A stretch of DNA of 64,000 bases, taken from assembly GCF_004010155.1 (NCBI RefSeq), contig NZ_RRYH01000015.1, positions 145,595-209,594 on the forward strand, read 5' to 3'. Below are positions 49,892 through 62,303 of the stretch, in pieces. Below the pieces are notes generated by a model, which made no database searches, was not told the DNA's origin, and saw only the letters and a program-made list of their open reading frames with translations. The position numbers and the translations under genes are program-made. Each line of letters opens with the position of its first letter. Position 1 is the stretch's first letter. Source of the DNA: Solirhodobacter olei. Lineage in GTDB: Bacteria; Pseudomonadota; Alphaproteobacteria; Rhodobacterales; Rhodobacteraceae.

Positions 49892-52297
49892 TCAGCCCAG
49901 GTAGCGCGCGGTGAGCGCGTCGGAGATGCCGGCGATCTCTGCCTGCATCGCGGCGCAGCGGGCGGCGTCCACCTCGCCCGGTGCGCTGATGGCCAGGTCG
50001 GTCTGCAGGCGCAGGAGGCGGCGGGCGGCCTCGGTCAGGTGCGCGGCCTCGGGGCCGGCGCGGACGCGGGCCTCCTGCTCGCTCAGCACGTCGAGCTGGA
50101 AGCGGATGGAGCGGGGGTTGTCGGGATCGAGCGCCAGCAGGTCCATCGTTGTGGCGCAGCTGGTTTCCACCGAGTAGCGGCGGCGGTGGCTCATCACGCT
50201 GTCGCCGAGTTCGATGGCAAGGTCAAGGCAGCCGGGGGGCGCGGCGGGATCGGCGAAGGCGGCAAGCATGGCGGCCGTCTGCTGCGCCCGTTCCAGCGCG
50301 CGACCCATGGTCAGGAAACGCCAGCCGGTGAAGTGGTACATGTTGTCGTGGATCAGGCCGGACAGCCCGGCGAGCTTGCGCAGCAGCAGGCTCATCGCCT
50401 TGGCGGCCTCGCTGCCGGGCGCGGTGGCGGCGGTCAGTTCGCGGGCATTGTCGGACAGGTCTTTCAGCGCGGTCCAGCCGTCGACCGAGAAGCGGTCGCG
50501 CACCTTCTCGGCGCAGCCGCGGGAGCGGTCGAAAAGCGCGATCAGGCCCGGCGGCACGGGCGCCGCCGCGTCGAGGCCGCGGGTGGCGAGGTAGCGCTCG
50601 AGATGGCCCAGAAGCGGCAGCGGCGCGCCGGTCGCCTCTTCCAGCCGCAGGTGGTAGGCACGCAGCAGCCGCACCGCGCTCTCCGCCCGCTCGACGTAGC
50701 GGCCGAGCCAGAAGAGGTTGTCGGCCGCCCGCGCAGGCAGAAGCCGCGGCATGGGGCCAAGCCCGCCGCCCGCGCCGGGGCGGGACAGGCTATCCGGGCT
50801 GACGGAGCTGTCGCTGACGATCCAGACATCGGCGACGGAGCCGCCGGCCTGCATCGAAAGCGCGGTCGGGTCTTCGGTCCGGCCGATCCGCGCATAGCCG
50901 CCGGGCATGACGATCCAGCCCTCGCGCGTGCGGGCGGCGAAGACGCGGACGACCATCGGGCGGGGCACCAGGCGGCCGCCGATCATCGCGGGCGTGGTCG
51001 AAAGCGTCACCGCCTCCTGTCCCACCAGCGCGCCGGCCTTTTCGTCCAGCCAGTCGCGCGCCATCGGGCGCCCGGCGTCGCGGAAGCGGCCGGCGAGCGC
51101 GGTGGCGGCGTCGAGGTCGAAGGGGAGCCGGGTGGAGAGCGCGGGGCCGATCATCATCCGCGCGAGGTTGTCGCGGACATAGGCGCGCTCTGCCGCCTGC
51201 CCGCACCACCAGGTCGCGATATTGGGGAGCTTCAGCGCCTCGCCCAGCAGCCGCTCGGCGATGCGCGGCAGGAAGGCGAGGAGCGCGCGGCTTTCCAGCA
51301 CACCGGAGCCGAGGCTGTTGACCATGGTGAAGCTGCCCGCGCGCAGCGCCGCGACCATGCCGGGGGTGCCGAGGGTGGAATCCTCGTCCAGCTCCAGCGG
51401 GTCGGCGAAGCGCGCATCGAGCCGCCGCCAGACAACGCTCAGCGGCTCCGGCCCGTTGATCGTCTGGACCTGAAGCTGGCCGCCCGAGACCTTCATCTCC
51501 GAGGCTTCGAGCAGCAGGAAGCCTAGGTAGCGGGCGATATAGGCGTGCTCGAAATAGGTGTCGGTGTTGAGGCCCGGGGTGAGGATGGCGACGCGGGCGT
51601 CGCCCGGGCCGCGCAGCCCGTTCAGCGCGTCGCGGAAGCCGCGGAAGAAGCCTGCGAGCCGTTCGACATTGGCCGAAGGGTAGAGGTCGTGGAAGACCCG
51701 CGCCGTGGCCATCCGGTTTTCCAGCGCGAAACCCACGCCGGAGGGGGCCTGCGTCCGGTCGCCGAGCACGAACCACGAGCCGTCGGGCGAGCGGCCGAGC
51801 TCGAAGGCGACGAAATGCAGGAAATGGCCGTCGCGCGGCTGCACGCCGACCATGGGGCGCAGCCATTCCGGGTTCCGTGCCACCAGCTCGGCCGGCAGAA
51901 GGCCGTCCGCCACCAGCCGCCCCGCGCCGTAAAGGTCGGCCATCACCCGTTCCAGAAGCTCGGCGCGCTGGACGATGCCCGCGCTCAGCCCCTTCCATTC
52001 CTCGGCCCCGATCATCACCGGGACATGGCTGAGCGGCCAGTTGCGCTCGGTCGAGCCGGTGCCGGAATGCTGGCGGAAGTAGACGCCGGTGTCGTGCAGG
52101 TACTGGTCGCCGCGCGCGAAGCGGGCGGCGAGCTGCTCGGGGCTTTCGCGCGACAGCAGATCCAGCAGCGGGCGCCAGACCGGGCGGAGGGCACCGTTCG
52201 CGCGCAGAAGCTCATCCGCCGCGCCGTCGCGCAGCGGATAGGCGGCCAGAAGCCGCGAGAGGTCCGGGCCGGGCCGGTTGGGCGCGGTCTCCGCCAT
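49892..52297 (-). CDS. Circularly permuted ATP-grasp / alpha-E domain fusion
   Basis: The 801-residue protein carries a circularly permuted ATP-grasp domain (about 60-470; LNTDTYFEHAYIARYLGFLLLE, FLPRIAERLLGEALKLPNIATWWCGQ) and an alpha-E helical domain (about 500-790; LPARAADNLFWLGRYVERAESAVRLLRAYHLRLEE). The two are often separate genes; here they are fused. ATP-grasp proteins of this group are predicted peptide ligases working with transglutaminase-like partners. Both neighbours are such partners. Cytoplasmic. Confidence 0.92.
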   Translation of the reverse strand: MAETAPNRPGPDLSRLLAAYPLRDGAADELLRANGALRPVWRPLLDLLSRESPEQLAARFARGDQYLHDTGVYFRQHSGTGSTERNWPLSHVPVMIGAEEWKGLSAGIVQRAELLERVMADLYGAGRLVADGLLPAELVARNPEWLRPMVGVQPRDGHFLHFVAFELGRSPDGSWFVLGDRTQAPSGVGFALENRMATARVFHDLYPSANVERLAGFFRGFRDALNGLRGPGDARVAILTPGLNTDTYFEHAYIARYLGFLLLEASEMKVSGGQLQVQTINGPEPLSVVWRRLDARFADPLELDEDSTLGTPGMVAALRAGSFTMVNSLGSGVLESRALLAFLPRIAERLLGEALKLPNIATWWCGQAAERAYVRDNLARMMIGPALSTRLPFDLDAATALAGRFRDAGRPMARDWLDEKAGALVGQEAVTLSTTPAMIGGRLVPRPMVVRVFAARTREGWIVMPGGYARIGRTEDPTALSMQAGGSVADVWIVSDSSVSPDSLSRPGAGGGLGPMPRLLPARAADNLFWLGRYVERAESAVRLLRAYHLRLEEATGAPLPLLGHLERYLATRGLDAAAPVPPGLIALFDRSRGCAEKVRDRFSVDGWTALKDLSDNARELTAATAPGSEAAKAMSLLLRKLAGLSGLIHDNMYHFTGWRFLTMGRALERAQQTAAMLAAFADPAAPPGCLDLAIELGDSVMSHRRRYSVETSCATTMDLLALDPDNPRSIRFQLDVLSEQEARVRAGPEAAHLTEAARRLLRLQTDLAISAPGEVDAARCAAMQAEIAGISDALTARYLG

Positions 52298-52300
52298 CGT

Positions 52301-55300
52301 TCAGAGACCGGGCGCGCGGCGCAGGTCGAGGGTCATCGGAAACTCCGGATGCGGCCGCTCAGGGGCGGGCCAGTAGCTGCCCGGAGTGTGGCCCATCTTC
52401 TCGAAGCGCGCGAGTCTGCGCGCGTCGGCCTCGTTGGTATTCACCGGGAACGTGTCGTAGTTGCGTCCGCCGGGGTGGGCGACGTGATAGGTGCAGCCGC
52501 CGAGCGCCCGGCCCGTCCAGGTGTCGAAGATGTCGAAGACCAGCGGCGCGTTGACCGGCAGCACCGGGTGCAGAGCCTCGGCGGGCTGCCACGCCTTGAA
52601 GCGGACGCCGCCCACCGCCTCGCCCGGCGTGGCGGTGGGGGTGAGCGGGATCTGGCGACGGTTGGCACAGACCAGATAGCGGTCCGCCGTGGCGGCGGAG
52701 AGCCTGACCTGCATCCGCTCGACCGAGCTGTCTGTGTAGCGCACGGTGCCGCCGATCGCGCCCCGCTCGCCCAGGACGTGCCAGGGCTCCAGCGCCTGGC
52801 GCAGCTCCAGCCTAACGCCTTCGTATTCGACCTCGCCCGCGAAGGGGAAGCGGAACTCGGCCTGCGCCTCGTACCAGTCGGCGCGGAAGGGGAAGCCGTG
52901 GGCGTCGAGGTCGCGCAGCACCTCGAGAAAATCCTGCCAGACGAAATGCGGCAGCATGAAGCGGTCGTGCAGCGCCGTGCCCCAGCGCACCGGCCGCCCC
53001 TCCAGCGGCGCCTGCCAGAAGCGCGCCAGAAGCGCGCGCACCAGCGCCTGCTGGGCAAGGCTCATCTTCGCGTCGGGCGGCATCTCGAAGCCGCGGAACT
53101 CGACCAGACCCAGCCGGCCGGTGGGTCCGTCGGGCGAGAAGAGCTTGTCGATGCAGATCTCCGCCCGGTGGGTGTTGCCGGTCACGTCGATCAGGATGTT
53201 GCGCAGGAGCCGGTCCACCAGCCAGGGCGGGGTCACTGCGCCCTGCCCCGCCGCCCCGTCCCCGCCCTGCCCCGGCGCGGCGATCTGGGACAGCGCGATC
53301 TCCAGCTCGTAGAGCGTGTCGTGACGGGCCTCGTCGATCCGCGGGGCCTGGCTCGTCGGGCCGATGAAGAGGCCCGAGAAGAGGTAGGAGAGCGAGGGAT
53401 GCCGCTGCCAGTGCAGGATCAGCGACTTCAGCAGGTCCGGGCGGCGCAGGAAGGGGCTGTCGTCCGGGGTCAGCCCGCCGACGACCACGTGATTGCCGCC
53501 GCCGGTGCCGGTGTGCTTGCCGTCGATCATGAACTTGTCGGCGCCGAGGCGGCACTGCCGGGCATCTTCGTAGACGCCGTTGGTGATGGCGACGCAGTCG
53601 TCCCAGGTCTGCGCCGGGTGGACGTTGACCTCGATCACGCCCGGGTCGGGGGCGACGCGGATCACGTTCAGCCGTGCGTCGTGGGGCGGCGTGTAGCCCT
53701 CGATATGGATCGGCAGGCCAAGCTCGGATGCCGTCTCCTCCGCCGTGGCGAGAAGCTCCAGGTAGTCGTCCAGCGTCTCGACAGGCGGCATGAAGAGGCA
53801 GAGCCGTCCGTCGCGCAGCTCCATCGCGATGGCGGTGCGGACGGCCTCGCCCTCGGCCGTCAGCTCCTGCGCGACGACGGGCTGGCGGGGGCCGGCGCCG
53901 CGGGCCTCGGAGACGGGCTGTTCGTGGCCGGGGGTGATCTCCGGCAGGGCCGCGCCCTCCTCCGCCGCGATACGCTCCAGCTCCTCCAGCAGGCGCTGGC
54001 GGCGGGCCTGCGCCTCGGCGTGGAAATCGGGAAGCTCCGACCGGGGCGCGGCAGGGTCGGCGGGGTAGACGTAGGGGTAAGCCGAGGGCGAGACATAAGG
54101 CAGCCCGCCGAGCGGAAGGCGGAAGCCCGCCGGGCTGTCGCCCGGGATCAGGAAGAGATGCCCGCGCCGCGTCTTCCAGTGCTCCGAGCGCCAGCGCGGG
54201 CCCGCGGCCCGGGCCTGCCAGAGCCGTTGCAGCGGCAGCACGTGGCCCGCCGCGTTGCCGAGCCCGCGGGAGAAGACACGGGCGATGCGGGCGCGCATCT
54301 CCGGGTCCTTCAGCCGTGAATCCTCGGGCGTCACGTTCAGCGGCAGGTCTGCCTCTTTCAGGATCCAGTCGGCCGGATCCTCGTAGGCCGGCTGGACGTA
54401 ATCAGCGCCGAGGCCGAGGTTCTCGGCAAAGCGCGCCATGAAGGCCCCGGCCGCCTCGGGCGTCGAGGGGGCGGAGGTCTCGGTCGCCACCAGGTCCGCG
54501 TTCTTCCAGACCGGCTTGCCGTCGCGCCGCCAGTAGAGCGAGAAGGTCCAGCGCGGCAGCGTCTCGCCCGGGTACCACTTGCCCTGGCCGTAGTGCAGGA
54601 AGCCTTCGGGGGCAAACCGTTCGCGCAGGCGGCGGATCAGCCTGTCGGCGCGGTCGCGCTTGGTGGGGCCGACGGCGGCGGTGTTCCACTCCGCGCTTTC
54701 GAAATCGTCGATGGAGACGAAGGTCGGCTCGCCGCCCATGGTCAGGCGCATATCCTGCTTTGCCATCACCGCATCGACCTGCCGGCCGAGCGCGTCGAGC
54801 GCGTCCCAGGCCTCGTCGGAGAACGGCCTGGTGATCCGCGGATGCTCTGCCACGCGGGTGACGCGCATGTCGAAGTCGAAATCCGTCTTCGGCGTGCCGG
54901 CGGAGGAGAAGCCGCCGACGATGGGCGCCGCGTTGCGGTAATGCGGCGTGGCGGCGAGCGGGACGTGACTTTCGCCGGTCAGCAGGCCCGAGGTCGGGTC
55001 CAGCCCGATCCAGCCCGCGCCGGGCAGGTAGACCTCGCACCAGGCGTGCAGATCGGTGAAGTCGTGATCGGTCCCCGCCGGGCCGTCCAGCGAGACGAGA
55101 TCGGGCTTCAGCTGGATCAGGTAGCCCGAGACGAAGCGCGCCGCAAAGCCGAGGTTGCGCAGAAGCTGCACCAGCAGCCAGCTCGTGTCCCGGCAGGAGC
55201 CCTTGGCAAGGCCGAGCGTTTCCTCGGGGCTTTGCACGCCGGGCTCCATCCGGATGACGTAGCCGATCTCGCGCTGCAGCCGCGCGTTCAGCTCGACAAG

Positions 55301-55732
55301 AAAGGTGACCGTGTTGGGCGCCGAGGCCGGGAGCGTGGCGAGAAGCCGCGTCAGCAGCGGGCCGGCGGGCTCTGGCGTGCGGTACATCCTCAGGTCGTCG
55401 GCGAATTCCTCCGGATAGGCGAAGGGCCAGGCCTCGGCGCTCGCCTCCACGAAGAAGTCGAACGGGTTGTAGACGGTCATGTCGGCGACAAGGTCGACCT
55501 CGATCTTCAGCTCGCGCACGGGTTCGGGGAAGACGAAGCGGGCCAGCCAGTTGCCGTAGGGATCCTGCTGGTGGTTCACGAAATGCCCGCCGGGAGAGAC
55601 CTTCAGGGAATGCGAGACCACGCGCGTCCGGCTGTGCGGCGCGGGCCTGAGGCGCAGGATCTGGGGACCGAGCGTGACCGGGCGGTCATACTTGTAATGG
55701 GTCAGGTGGTAGACATTCGCGAGGATGGCCAT
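52301..55732 (-). CDS. Transglutaminase-DUF2126 fusion protein
   Basis: The 1143-residue protein starts with a transglutaminase N-terminal domain and core: C180 ([15 protein letters not shown]), H229 ([10 protein letters not shown]) and D245 (GLDPTSGL). DUF2126 fills the rest, with conserved [40 protein letters not shown] and [24 protein letters not shown]. It is the first gene of the cluster and separated by 3 bp from the ATP-grasp gene. This gene set is known from comparative genomics as a probable peptide synthesis or modification system whose product is unknown. Confidence 0.93.
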   Translation of the reverse strand: MAILANVYHLTHYKYDRPVTLGPQILRLRPAPHSRTRVVSHSLKVSPGGHFVNHQQDPYGNWLARFVFPEPVRELKIEVDLVADMTVYNPFDFFVEASAEAWPFAYPEEFADDLRMYRTPEPAGPLLTRLLATLPASAPNTVTFLVELNARLQREIGYVIRMEPGVQSPEETLGLAKGSCRDTSWLLVQLLRNLGFAARFVSGYLIQLKPDLVSLDGPAGTDHDFTDLHAWCEVYLPGAGWIGLDPTSGLLTGESHVPLAATPHYRNAAPIVGGFSSAGTPKTDFDFDMRVTRVAEHPRITRPFSDEAWDALDALGRQVDAVMAKQDMRLTMGGEPTFVSIDDFESAEWNTAAVGPTKRDRADRLIRRLRERFAPEGFLHYGQGKWYPGETLPRWTFSLYWRRDGKPVWKNADLVATETSAPSTPEAAGAFMARFAENLGLGADYVQPAYEDPADWILKEADLPLNVTPEDSRLKDPEMRARIARVFSRGLGNAAGHVLPLQRLWQARAAGPRWRSEHWKTRRGHLFLIPGDSPAGFRLPLGGLPYVSPSAYPYVYPADPAAPRSELPDFHAEAQARRQRLLEELERIAAEEGAALPEITPGHEQPVSEARGAGPRQPVVAQELTAEGEAVRTAIAMELRDGRLCLFMPPVETLDDYLELLATAEETASELGLPIHIEGYTPPHDARLNVIRVAPDPGVIEVNVHPAQTWDDCVAITNGVYEDARQCRLGADKFMIDGKHTGTGGGNHVVVGGLTPDDSPFLRRPDLLKSLILHWQRHPSLSYLFSGLFIGPTSQAPRIDEARHDTLYELEIALSQIAAPGQGGDGAAGQGAVTPPWLVDRLLRNILIDVTGNTHRAEICIDKLFSPDGPTGRLGLVEFRGFEMPPDAKMSLAQQALVRALLARFWQAPLEGRPVRWGTALHDRFMLPHFVWQDFLEVLRDLDAHGFPFRADWYEAQAEFRFPFAGEVEYEGVRLELRQALEPWHVLGERGAIGGTVRYTDSSVERMQVRLSAATADRYLVCANRRQIPLTPTATPGEAVGGVRFKAWQPAEALHPVLPVNAPLVFDIFDTWTGRALGGCTYHVAHPGGRNYDTFPVNTNEADARRLARFEKMGHTPGSYWPAPERPHPEFPMTLDLRRAPGL

Positions 55733-55934
55733 CGTTGCGTCTGCTGCTCCCAGTCATGCGGGCCAAGCAGAACGTGCCGGGGCGGTGGTGTAAAGCCTCG
55801 GATGGCGCAATGCCGCCGGATCGGGCGTTGGCGGCGCCTTCGGCCCCCGAAATGCCAGCCGGATGAGCGTATTGGGGACGGGCCCGCCGAGGCATGGCCC
55901 GGCATGGCGCCGTTCGGCGCGGGCGGCGCGCGCC

Positions 55935-57053
55935 TTAACCCGCCAGCGCGGCGAGCATCCGGTCGACCCCCTCGGCCGTGGTCATGACCCCGGGCGAGAG
56001 CCGCAGCACCTGCCCGCGGGCATCGGCGAAGGAGCCCGCCGCGCGGAAGCGGGCAAGGACCTCGGCCGGCGCCGCGCTTTCGGGCAGGTGAAGCATGACG
56101 CTGCCGCCGCGCTCCGCCTCCGCCCTCGGGCTGACCAGCGGCAGTCCGAGCGCGTCGAGCCCCTCGATGATCCGGGCCGAGAGCGCGCGGTTATGGGCGA
56201 GGATCGTGGCATGGTTCTGGCCCGCGTGCCAGTCGAGCGCGGGCAGGCTCGCCAGCGCCGCGACGGTGCCCGGCGTGCCATGATCGAAGCGGCGGGCGTC
56301 GGGGGCGTAGGCGAAGCTGTCGAGCGCCCAGGAGAAGGGATCGGGCTGGCTGAACCAGCCGCGAAGCTCCGGCTGGCAGGCCGCGATCAGGGGGGCCGAG
56401 ACCTGCAGGATGCCCGCGCCGGGCGTGCCGCACATCCACTTGAGGCTCGTCGAGATCGCGAAATCCACCGCGGGTTCCGCCACGCTGAACGGCAGAAGCC
56501 CGGCCGCCTGAGTGATGTCGACGCCGACGAGGCTGCCCATCTCACGCGCCTGCGCCACCAGCGGCGCGAGGTCGATCCGGTGCGAGGAGGTCGAGCTGAC
56601 CCAGGTCAGCAGCGCGAGGCCCACGTCCGGGCCCCAGCGGTCGAGGAAATCCTCGTCCTGCACCCAGCTCGCGCCCTGGCGCAGGGGCACTGTGTCGAGC
56701 GTGAAGCCCAGCCGCGGCGCGAGACCGGCCAGCAGGAAATGGAGCGAGGGGAAGCAGTCGGCCGCAACCAGCACGCGCTTGCCCTTGAGCCGGCTCTCGG
56801 GCAGCGCGGTGACGAGCGCGTGGAAGGCGGCAGTGACGTTCTCGGCGGTGGTCAGCGTGCCCTCCGGCGCGCCGATCAGCGCGCGCCAGCGGTCGATGAA
56901 GCGCTGGCGGAGGGGCATGACATAGCCCCATTGCCCGTCATCCGCCGCGCCCCAATGGGCGGCGAAATCGGCCATGGCGGCGGCGAGGTCGCGGTCCTTG
57001 CCGGGATAGATCCCGATGGAATGATAAAGGAAATAGGCCTCGCCGTTCTGCAT
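55935..57053 (-). CDS. Class V aminotransferase/kynureninase-like PLP enzyme
   Basis: The 372-residue product has class V hallmarks: [16 protein letters not shown] with the PLP-contacting Asp (D179) and [18 protein letters not shown] with the Schiff-base Lys (K205). The early [13 protein letters not shown] and late RFDHGTPG regions fit kynureninase/IscS-like relatives. Substrate is uncertain. It lies 50 bp upstream of the thiolase gene in the same direction and may be transcribed with it. Confidence 0.85.
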   Translation of the reverse strand: MQNGEAYFLYHSIGIYPGKDRDLAAAMADFAAHWGAADDGQWGYVMPLRQRFIDRWRALIGAPEGTLTTAENVTAAFHALVTALPESRLKGKRVLVAADCFPSLHFLLAGLAPRLGFTLDTVPLRQGASWVQDEDFLDRWGPDVGLALLTWVSSTSSHRIDLAPLVAQAREMGSLVGVDITQAAGLLPFSVAEPAVDFAISTSLKWMCGTPGAGILQVSAPLIAACQPELRGWFSQPDPFSWALDSFAYAPDARRFDHGTPGTVAALASLPALDWHAGQNHATILAHNRALSARIIEGLDALGLPLVSPRAEAERGGSVMLHLPESAAPAEVLARFRAAGSFADARGQVLRLSPGVMTTAEGVDRMLAALAG

Positions 57054-57103
57054 CTCTCACTTTCCGTGCCGGTCGCGGGGCCGGGGCCCCGCCTGTTTCG
57101 CCC

Positions 57104-58278
<1,175 letters not shown>

Positions 58279-58282
<4 letters not shown>

Positions 58283-59406
58283 GCGAGCGCCTCCAGCGCC
58301 GGGGTGATCTGATAGCGGCCCTTCAGCTCTGCCGGGGCGGCGGCCTCCAGCGCGGCGAGCGTGGCGCGGACACGCGGCAGGCCGCGGGCACGGGCGGCGG
58401 CGAAGGGGCCACGCGGGAAATTGAGCCCGAGGCGCAGGGCGGTGTCGATATCCGCCTCGCTCACCCCGCCCTCGCCCAGAAGGCTTGCCGCCTCGTTGGC
58501 GAGTGTCGCCTCGATGCGGAGCGCGATGGCCTCGGCGTCTTCGGGCGGCGGGCCGGGCGGATCGGGGAAGAGAAAGCCGCGCCCGGTCTTGCGGCCGAGA
58601 TCGCCGGCCTCCACCTGCCGCTCGAGGCTTGCGAAGACGTGGTAGCGGGGGTGGTTCCCCATCGCCTCGGCAAGGCCCCGCGTGGCGGCGAGGTTGATAT
58701 CCGCACCGATCAGGTCGATCAGCGAGAACGGGCCCATCCGGTAGCCGGCGGCCAGCATCGCGGCATCGATCTCGGCGGCGCGGTGGCCGTCCTCCAGCAG
58801 CGCCAGCGCCTCGCCGTAGAAAGGCCGGGCGCAGCGATTGACGATGAAGCCGGGGCGGTCGGCGCAGGCGATGACGGTCTTGCCGGCGCCCTCGGTCAGC
58901 GCCCTGGCGCGGGCCAGCGCGGCGGTGGCGGTTGCGGGATGGGCGACCAGTTCCACCAGCTTCATCGCCGGAGCGGGGTTGAAGAAATGAAGGCCCAGCA
59001 CCCGCTCCGGCCGTGCCGTTGCCCGCGCCAGCGCGCCGACGGAGAGCGAAGAGGTGTTGGTCGCAAGCACCGCCTCCGGCGCAAGCACGGCGTCGAGCTG
59101 GCCGAAGAGCGCGGCCTTGGGCTCCATCGCCTCGACGATCGCCTCGATGACGAGATCCGCCGGGGCCATCGCCTCGGGCCGCTCCACCACCTCCAACCGC
59201 GCGAGCGTCGTGTCCCGTGCCTCGCGGGTGAGCTTGCCGTCCCCCACCCGCCGGTCGAGCGATGCGGCGATGCGGGAGGCGGCGGTGGCGCGGCTCTCCT
59301 CCGAGAGGTCCGTCCCCAGCACCCGGCAGCCGGCCGAGGCGAAGACCTGCGCGATTCCGAGGCCCATCGCCCCCAGCCCCACGACGCCGATCACAGGTTC
59401 GGCCAT
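58279..59406 (-). CDS. 3-hydroxyacyl-CoA dehydrogenase
   Basis: The 375-residue protein has the NAD-binding GVVGLGAMGLGIAQVFASAG (7-26), catalytic H140 in LGLHFFNPAPAMKLVE, and the 3HCDH C-terminal domain (RMGPFSLIDLIGADINLAATRGL). PaaH proteins are usually 470-510 residues; this one is shorter, with a reduced second C-terminal domain. It oxidises a 3-hydroxyacyl-CoA just before the thiolase step. The gene is directly upstream of the thiolase and starts the operon. Confidence 0.93.
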
Positions 59407-59533
59407 GCCCGTCTCCCCTCTTCCGCTCCCCTGGGAAACTGGCGCAGACGAGGCGGTACTTCAAGCTTGAAATGAATCTTTACCTTCTGCATAGCGCGAA
59501 AACGGGGGTTCAAAGGGACCAGTCGGGGCTGGT

Positions 59534-59821
59534 TCAAAGCGGCGGCGCGTGCAGGTCGCGCTTGCAGTCCGCGGGCGGTTGGCCCGTGGTCGAAAAGGCC
59601 TCTACCCCGCAGACGCGGCAGCGGTATGCCGCGAGGCTTCCGCCCGAGCGGCCCTTGGTGCGCTGCCAGCGACAAGGGCGGCGCCTGCGGCGCGGCCGAA
59701 AGAGGAAGGCAAGCCCGAACAGCACGAGTAAGGCGAGAGCCCCATAGGCAAAGACGTCATCCGCGACCGCACCGGACGATGGCGAGGAGAGCCTTATCCA
59801 ATGGGAGGTGAACTCCTTCAT
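59534..59821 (-). CDS. Small membrane protein with C-terminal Cys motif
   Basis: From the ATG at 59821 the product has 95 residues: a membrane helix (VFAYGALALLVLFGLAFLF, about 25-43), a very basic segment (RPRRRRRPCRWQR), and a C-terminal YRCRVCGVEAFSTTGQPPADCKR whose three Cys could bind metal. Similar small proteins occur in related genomes as unknowns. The frame is open further upstream to 60067, but membrane topology favours this start. Divergent from the P450 gene. Confidence 0.6.
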   Translation of the reverse strand: MKEFTSHWIRLSSPSSGAVADDVFAYGALALLVLFGLAFLFRPRRRRRPCRWQRTKGRSGGSLAAYRCRVCGVEAFSTTGQPPADCKRDLHAPPL

Positions 59822-60078
59822 CCCGGTCAGCCTAGCCTGAAATGCGCCTACCGACAAAGGCCTGCGGGCGGGCCGATGTGCCGGGGCCGCCAGCACATTA
59901 CAATACTCCAGGTGGCATTTCTCGACGAGATGCCGCCAAGGGTTGGTTTCGGTCTCGACCGAATCGAAGCCTCCATCGTAAGGATAAAGACAGATTTCGG
60001 CCCATTTCCGCCGCGCGGCCCGCCTCGTCACCCTCGTGGCCGGACCACAGGCCCCGAAGCACAACAAGACCGAAAGGC

Positions 60079-61500
60079 ATGAAGATGAGCCGGAGACGGG
60101 CCCCCCCGCCCCACAGGTACCCGCCCCGGCCGCGCGGCGGCCTGCCCTTCCTGGGCCATATGCCTGCCTTCGCCGGCGACCAGCTCGGCTATCCGATCGC
60201 GGTCACGCGGGATTACGGCGACATGGTCGAGATGAACCTCGCCGGTTACCGCACCTGGCTCGTCAGCGACACCGCTGCGGTGGAGCAGGTCCTGGTCAGC
60301 GATCACCAGAAGTTCATCAAGACCCCCCTCATCTGGCGCCAGCTGACCGCGGTCTTCGGCACCGGCGTGCTGGCTTGCGAAGGCTCCCTCTGGCAGCACC
60401 AGCGCCGCATCGCCGCGCCCCCCTTCACGCCCCGTCGGGTGCAGGCCTATGACGGCAGGATCGTTTCCCTGGCGAAGAAGGAGGTCGACCGCTGGAAAGG
60501 CGATGCGACCTTCGACGTGCACCCGCCAATGATGAACCTGATGCTGCGCACCCTCACCGGGACCGTGTTCGACGCCGACACGGAATCCGAGGTGAAGATC
60601 ATGGAGCACGCGCTGCGCCGGCTCCTGCACGAGATGTCCTATCGCTTCCGCCGCCCGGTGCTGATCCCGGACTGGCTGCCCCTGCCCTCCAACCGGCGCT
60701 ACCTCAGGGCGATCGCGGATATCGACGGCGTGGTCGGCCGGATCGTGGCCGAGCGCAAGCGGGTCGGCACCGAGGGGCGGAACGACTACCTCTCCACCCT
60801 GCTGACCGCGAAGGACCAGCAGGGCCGGCCGCTGACGCCGAAGCAGATCCGCGACGACATGTTCAGCGTGCTCATCGCCGGGCACGAGACCACGGCGCTG
60901 ACGCTGACCTTCACCTTCTACCTCCTGACCCAGCACCCCGAGATCCAGGCCCGGGTCATCGCCGAGATCGACGAGGTTCTGGGCGAGCGCGACGCCACCT
61001 CCGAGGACATCGCGCGTCTGAAGCTGACGAACGCGGTCATCCTCGAGTCGATGCGGGTCTATCCCGCCGCCTGGATGTTCGGCCGCGAAGCGATCGAGGA
61101 TTGCGAGATCCAGGGCTACCACTGCCCCAAGGGCACGCAGATCCTGATCGCGCCCTGGGTGATCCACCGTGACGCCCGCCATTACGAGGATCCGGAGACG
61201 TTCCGCCCCGACCGATGGCTCGACGGCCTCGCCCAGAGGATCCCGCGCTGTGCCTTCCTGCCCTTCGGCGGCGGGCCCAGGATCTGCGTCGGCAACAGCC
61301 TCTCGATGATCGAGACGACGCTTTCGCTCGCCACGATCCTGCAGCGCGGCAGCGTCGAGTGGCGGGGCACCGCGCCGATCAAGCTCTACCCCTCCGCCAC
61401 GATCATTCCCCAGGGCGGGGTGCCGATCGCCTTCAAACCCCGTGTGCAGGGCGCCGCGCCGGATCTGCGGCAGGAGCCCGCCGTGCCGGTGGGGGAGTAG
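60079..61500 (+). CDS. Cytochrome P450
   Basis: The 473-residue product starts at an ATG after GAAAGGC. I-helix AGHETT (A267-T272), the K-helix ExxR in ESMR, the PERF-like region FRPDRW and heme-binding FGGGPRICVG with axial C403 are all present. It hydroxylates or epoxidises an unknown organic substrate using electrons from a redox partner that is not encoded nearby. No membrane anchor is seen. It resembles the bacterial P450s that are closest to eukaryotic CYP4-type enzymes. Confidence 0.95.
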   Translation: MKMSRRRAPPPHRYPPRPRGGLPFLGHMPAFAGDQLGYPIAVTRDYGDMVEMNLAGYRTWLVSDTAAVEQVLVSDHQKFIKTPLIWRQLTAVFGTGVLACEGSLWQHQRRIAAPPFTPRRVQAYDGRIVSLAKKEVDRWKGDATFDVHPPMMNLMLRTLTGTVFDADTESEVKIMEHALRRLLHEMSYRFRRPVLIPDWLPLPSNRRYLRAIADIDGVVGRIVAERKRVGTEGRNDYLSTLLTAKDQQGRPLTPKQIRDDMFSVLIAGHETTALTLTFTFYLLTQHPEIQARVIAEIDEVLGERDATSEDIARLKLTNAVILESMRVYPAAWMFGREAIEDCEIQGYHCPKGTQILIAPWVIHRDARHYEDPETFRPDRWLDGLAQRIPRCAFLPFGGGPRICVGNSLSMIETTLSLATILQRGSVEWRGTAPIKLYPSATIIPQGGVPIAFKPRVQGAAPDLRQEPAVPVGE

Positions 61501-61925
61501 GCGGCGCGGGGAGGGTCCGACGGGTCGCGCAGCCTCGCGCGGAGATGCCGCCACTGCGATGATCGACGCCCGCGGCGCCGATCCCGGCGCGGGCGACAGT
61601 GCCGGGCATTCGATCGAGAACCATTGGCCCGGAGATCGGCCGTGACCGCCGCGGGCTCTCCCGGATTGTTGAAAGCCGGTCGCCGATAGCCGGCCTCGGG
61701 CCTGGCGTCCTGGCACGGCCAAAGCGCCAAATATCCCGGCCCGACGCGATAGCGCGCTGGCGGATGGGGTGTCCCGCTGTCCGTCATAGTATTGGATCGC
61801 GGCACACGGAAATCTTCTACCTAAGGTAATGAAACTATGAAGAAACTGCGAGCATGTTCTTCCAGGCGACAACAGCCAACGGTATCCAACGGCTTGCAGG
61901 ATGTTGGGAAAGAAGTTGGGAACAG
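61501..61925. other. Intergenic region, no gene seen
   Basis: 425 bp between the P450 stop and the truncated integrase. No tRNA or other obvious integration target is seen in it. Confidence 0.5.
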
Positions 61926-62303
61926 ATGCCAAAGAAGGCCAAGGAACTCAGTGCTATCGAAGTCAAGCGTTTGACGTCAGCGGGGTTCCACGCCGTAGGA
62001 GGCGTCGCCGGCCTCTACCTCGACGTCAACAAAAGGTCCGGCCGGTCATGGACCCTACGCACTACCATAGGAGGCCGCCGTCGAGATGTCAGGCTCGGAG
62101 ACTATCCCGACGTCCCGCTCGCCGATGCCCGCGAGAAGGCACGACAGATGAAAGCGGCGATCTCTGGTGGCGCCGACCCCATCGCGGAACGCCGGGCTGC
62201 CCGCGCCGCAGCGATCGCCGAGCACAAAGCAGCGCTGACCTTCGAGAAGGCCGTGGACGATTATCTGTCCTCTGGCAAGCTCGACGGCAGGGTGCTGAAA
62301 TAG
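61926..62303 (+). pseudogene. Truncated DUF4102-type phage/island integrase
   Basis: The frame starts MPKKAKELSAIEVKRLTSAGFHAVGG and continues through SWTLRTTIGGRRRDVRLGDYPDVPLADAREKAR, the N-terminal DUF4102 domain of P4/CP4-type integrases, then TFEKAVDDYLSSGKLDG before ending after 125 residues. The normal protein has about 400 residues with a catalytic C-terminal domain, absent here. The break lies exactly where an IS end (CAGGGTGCTGAAATAG, from 62288) begins, so insertion destroyed the gene. Confidence 0.85.

Noticed and set aside
51545..54319. A 924-residue plus-strand open frame
   Set aside because: Shadow of the ATP-grasp and transglutaminase-DUF2126 genes, which have clear catalytic motifs on the minus strand.
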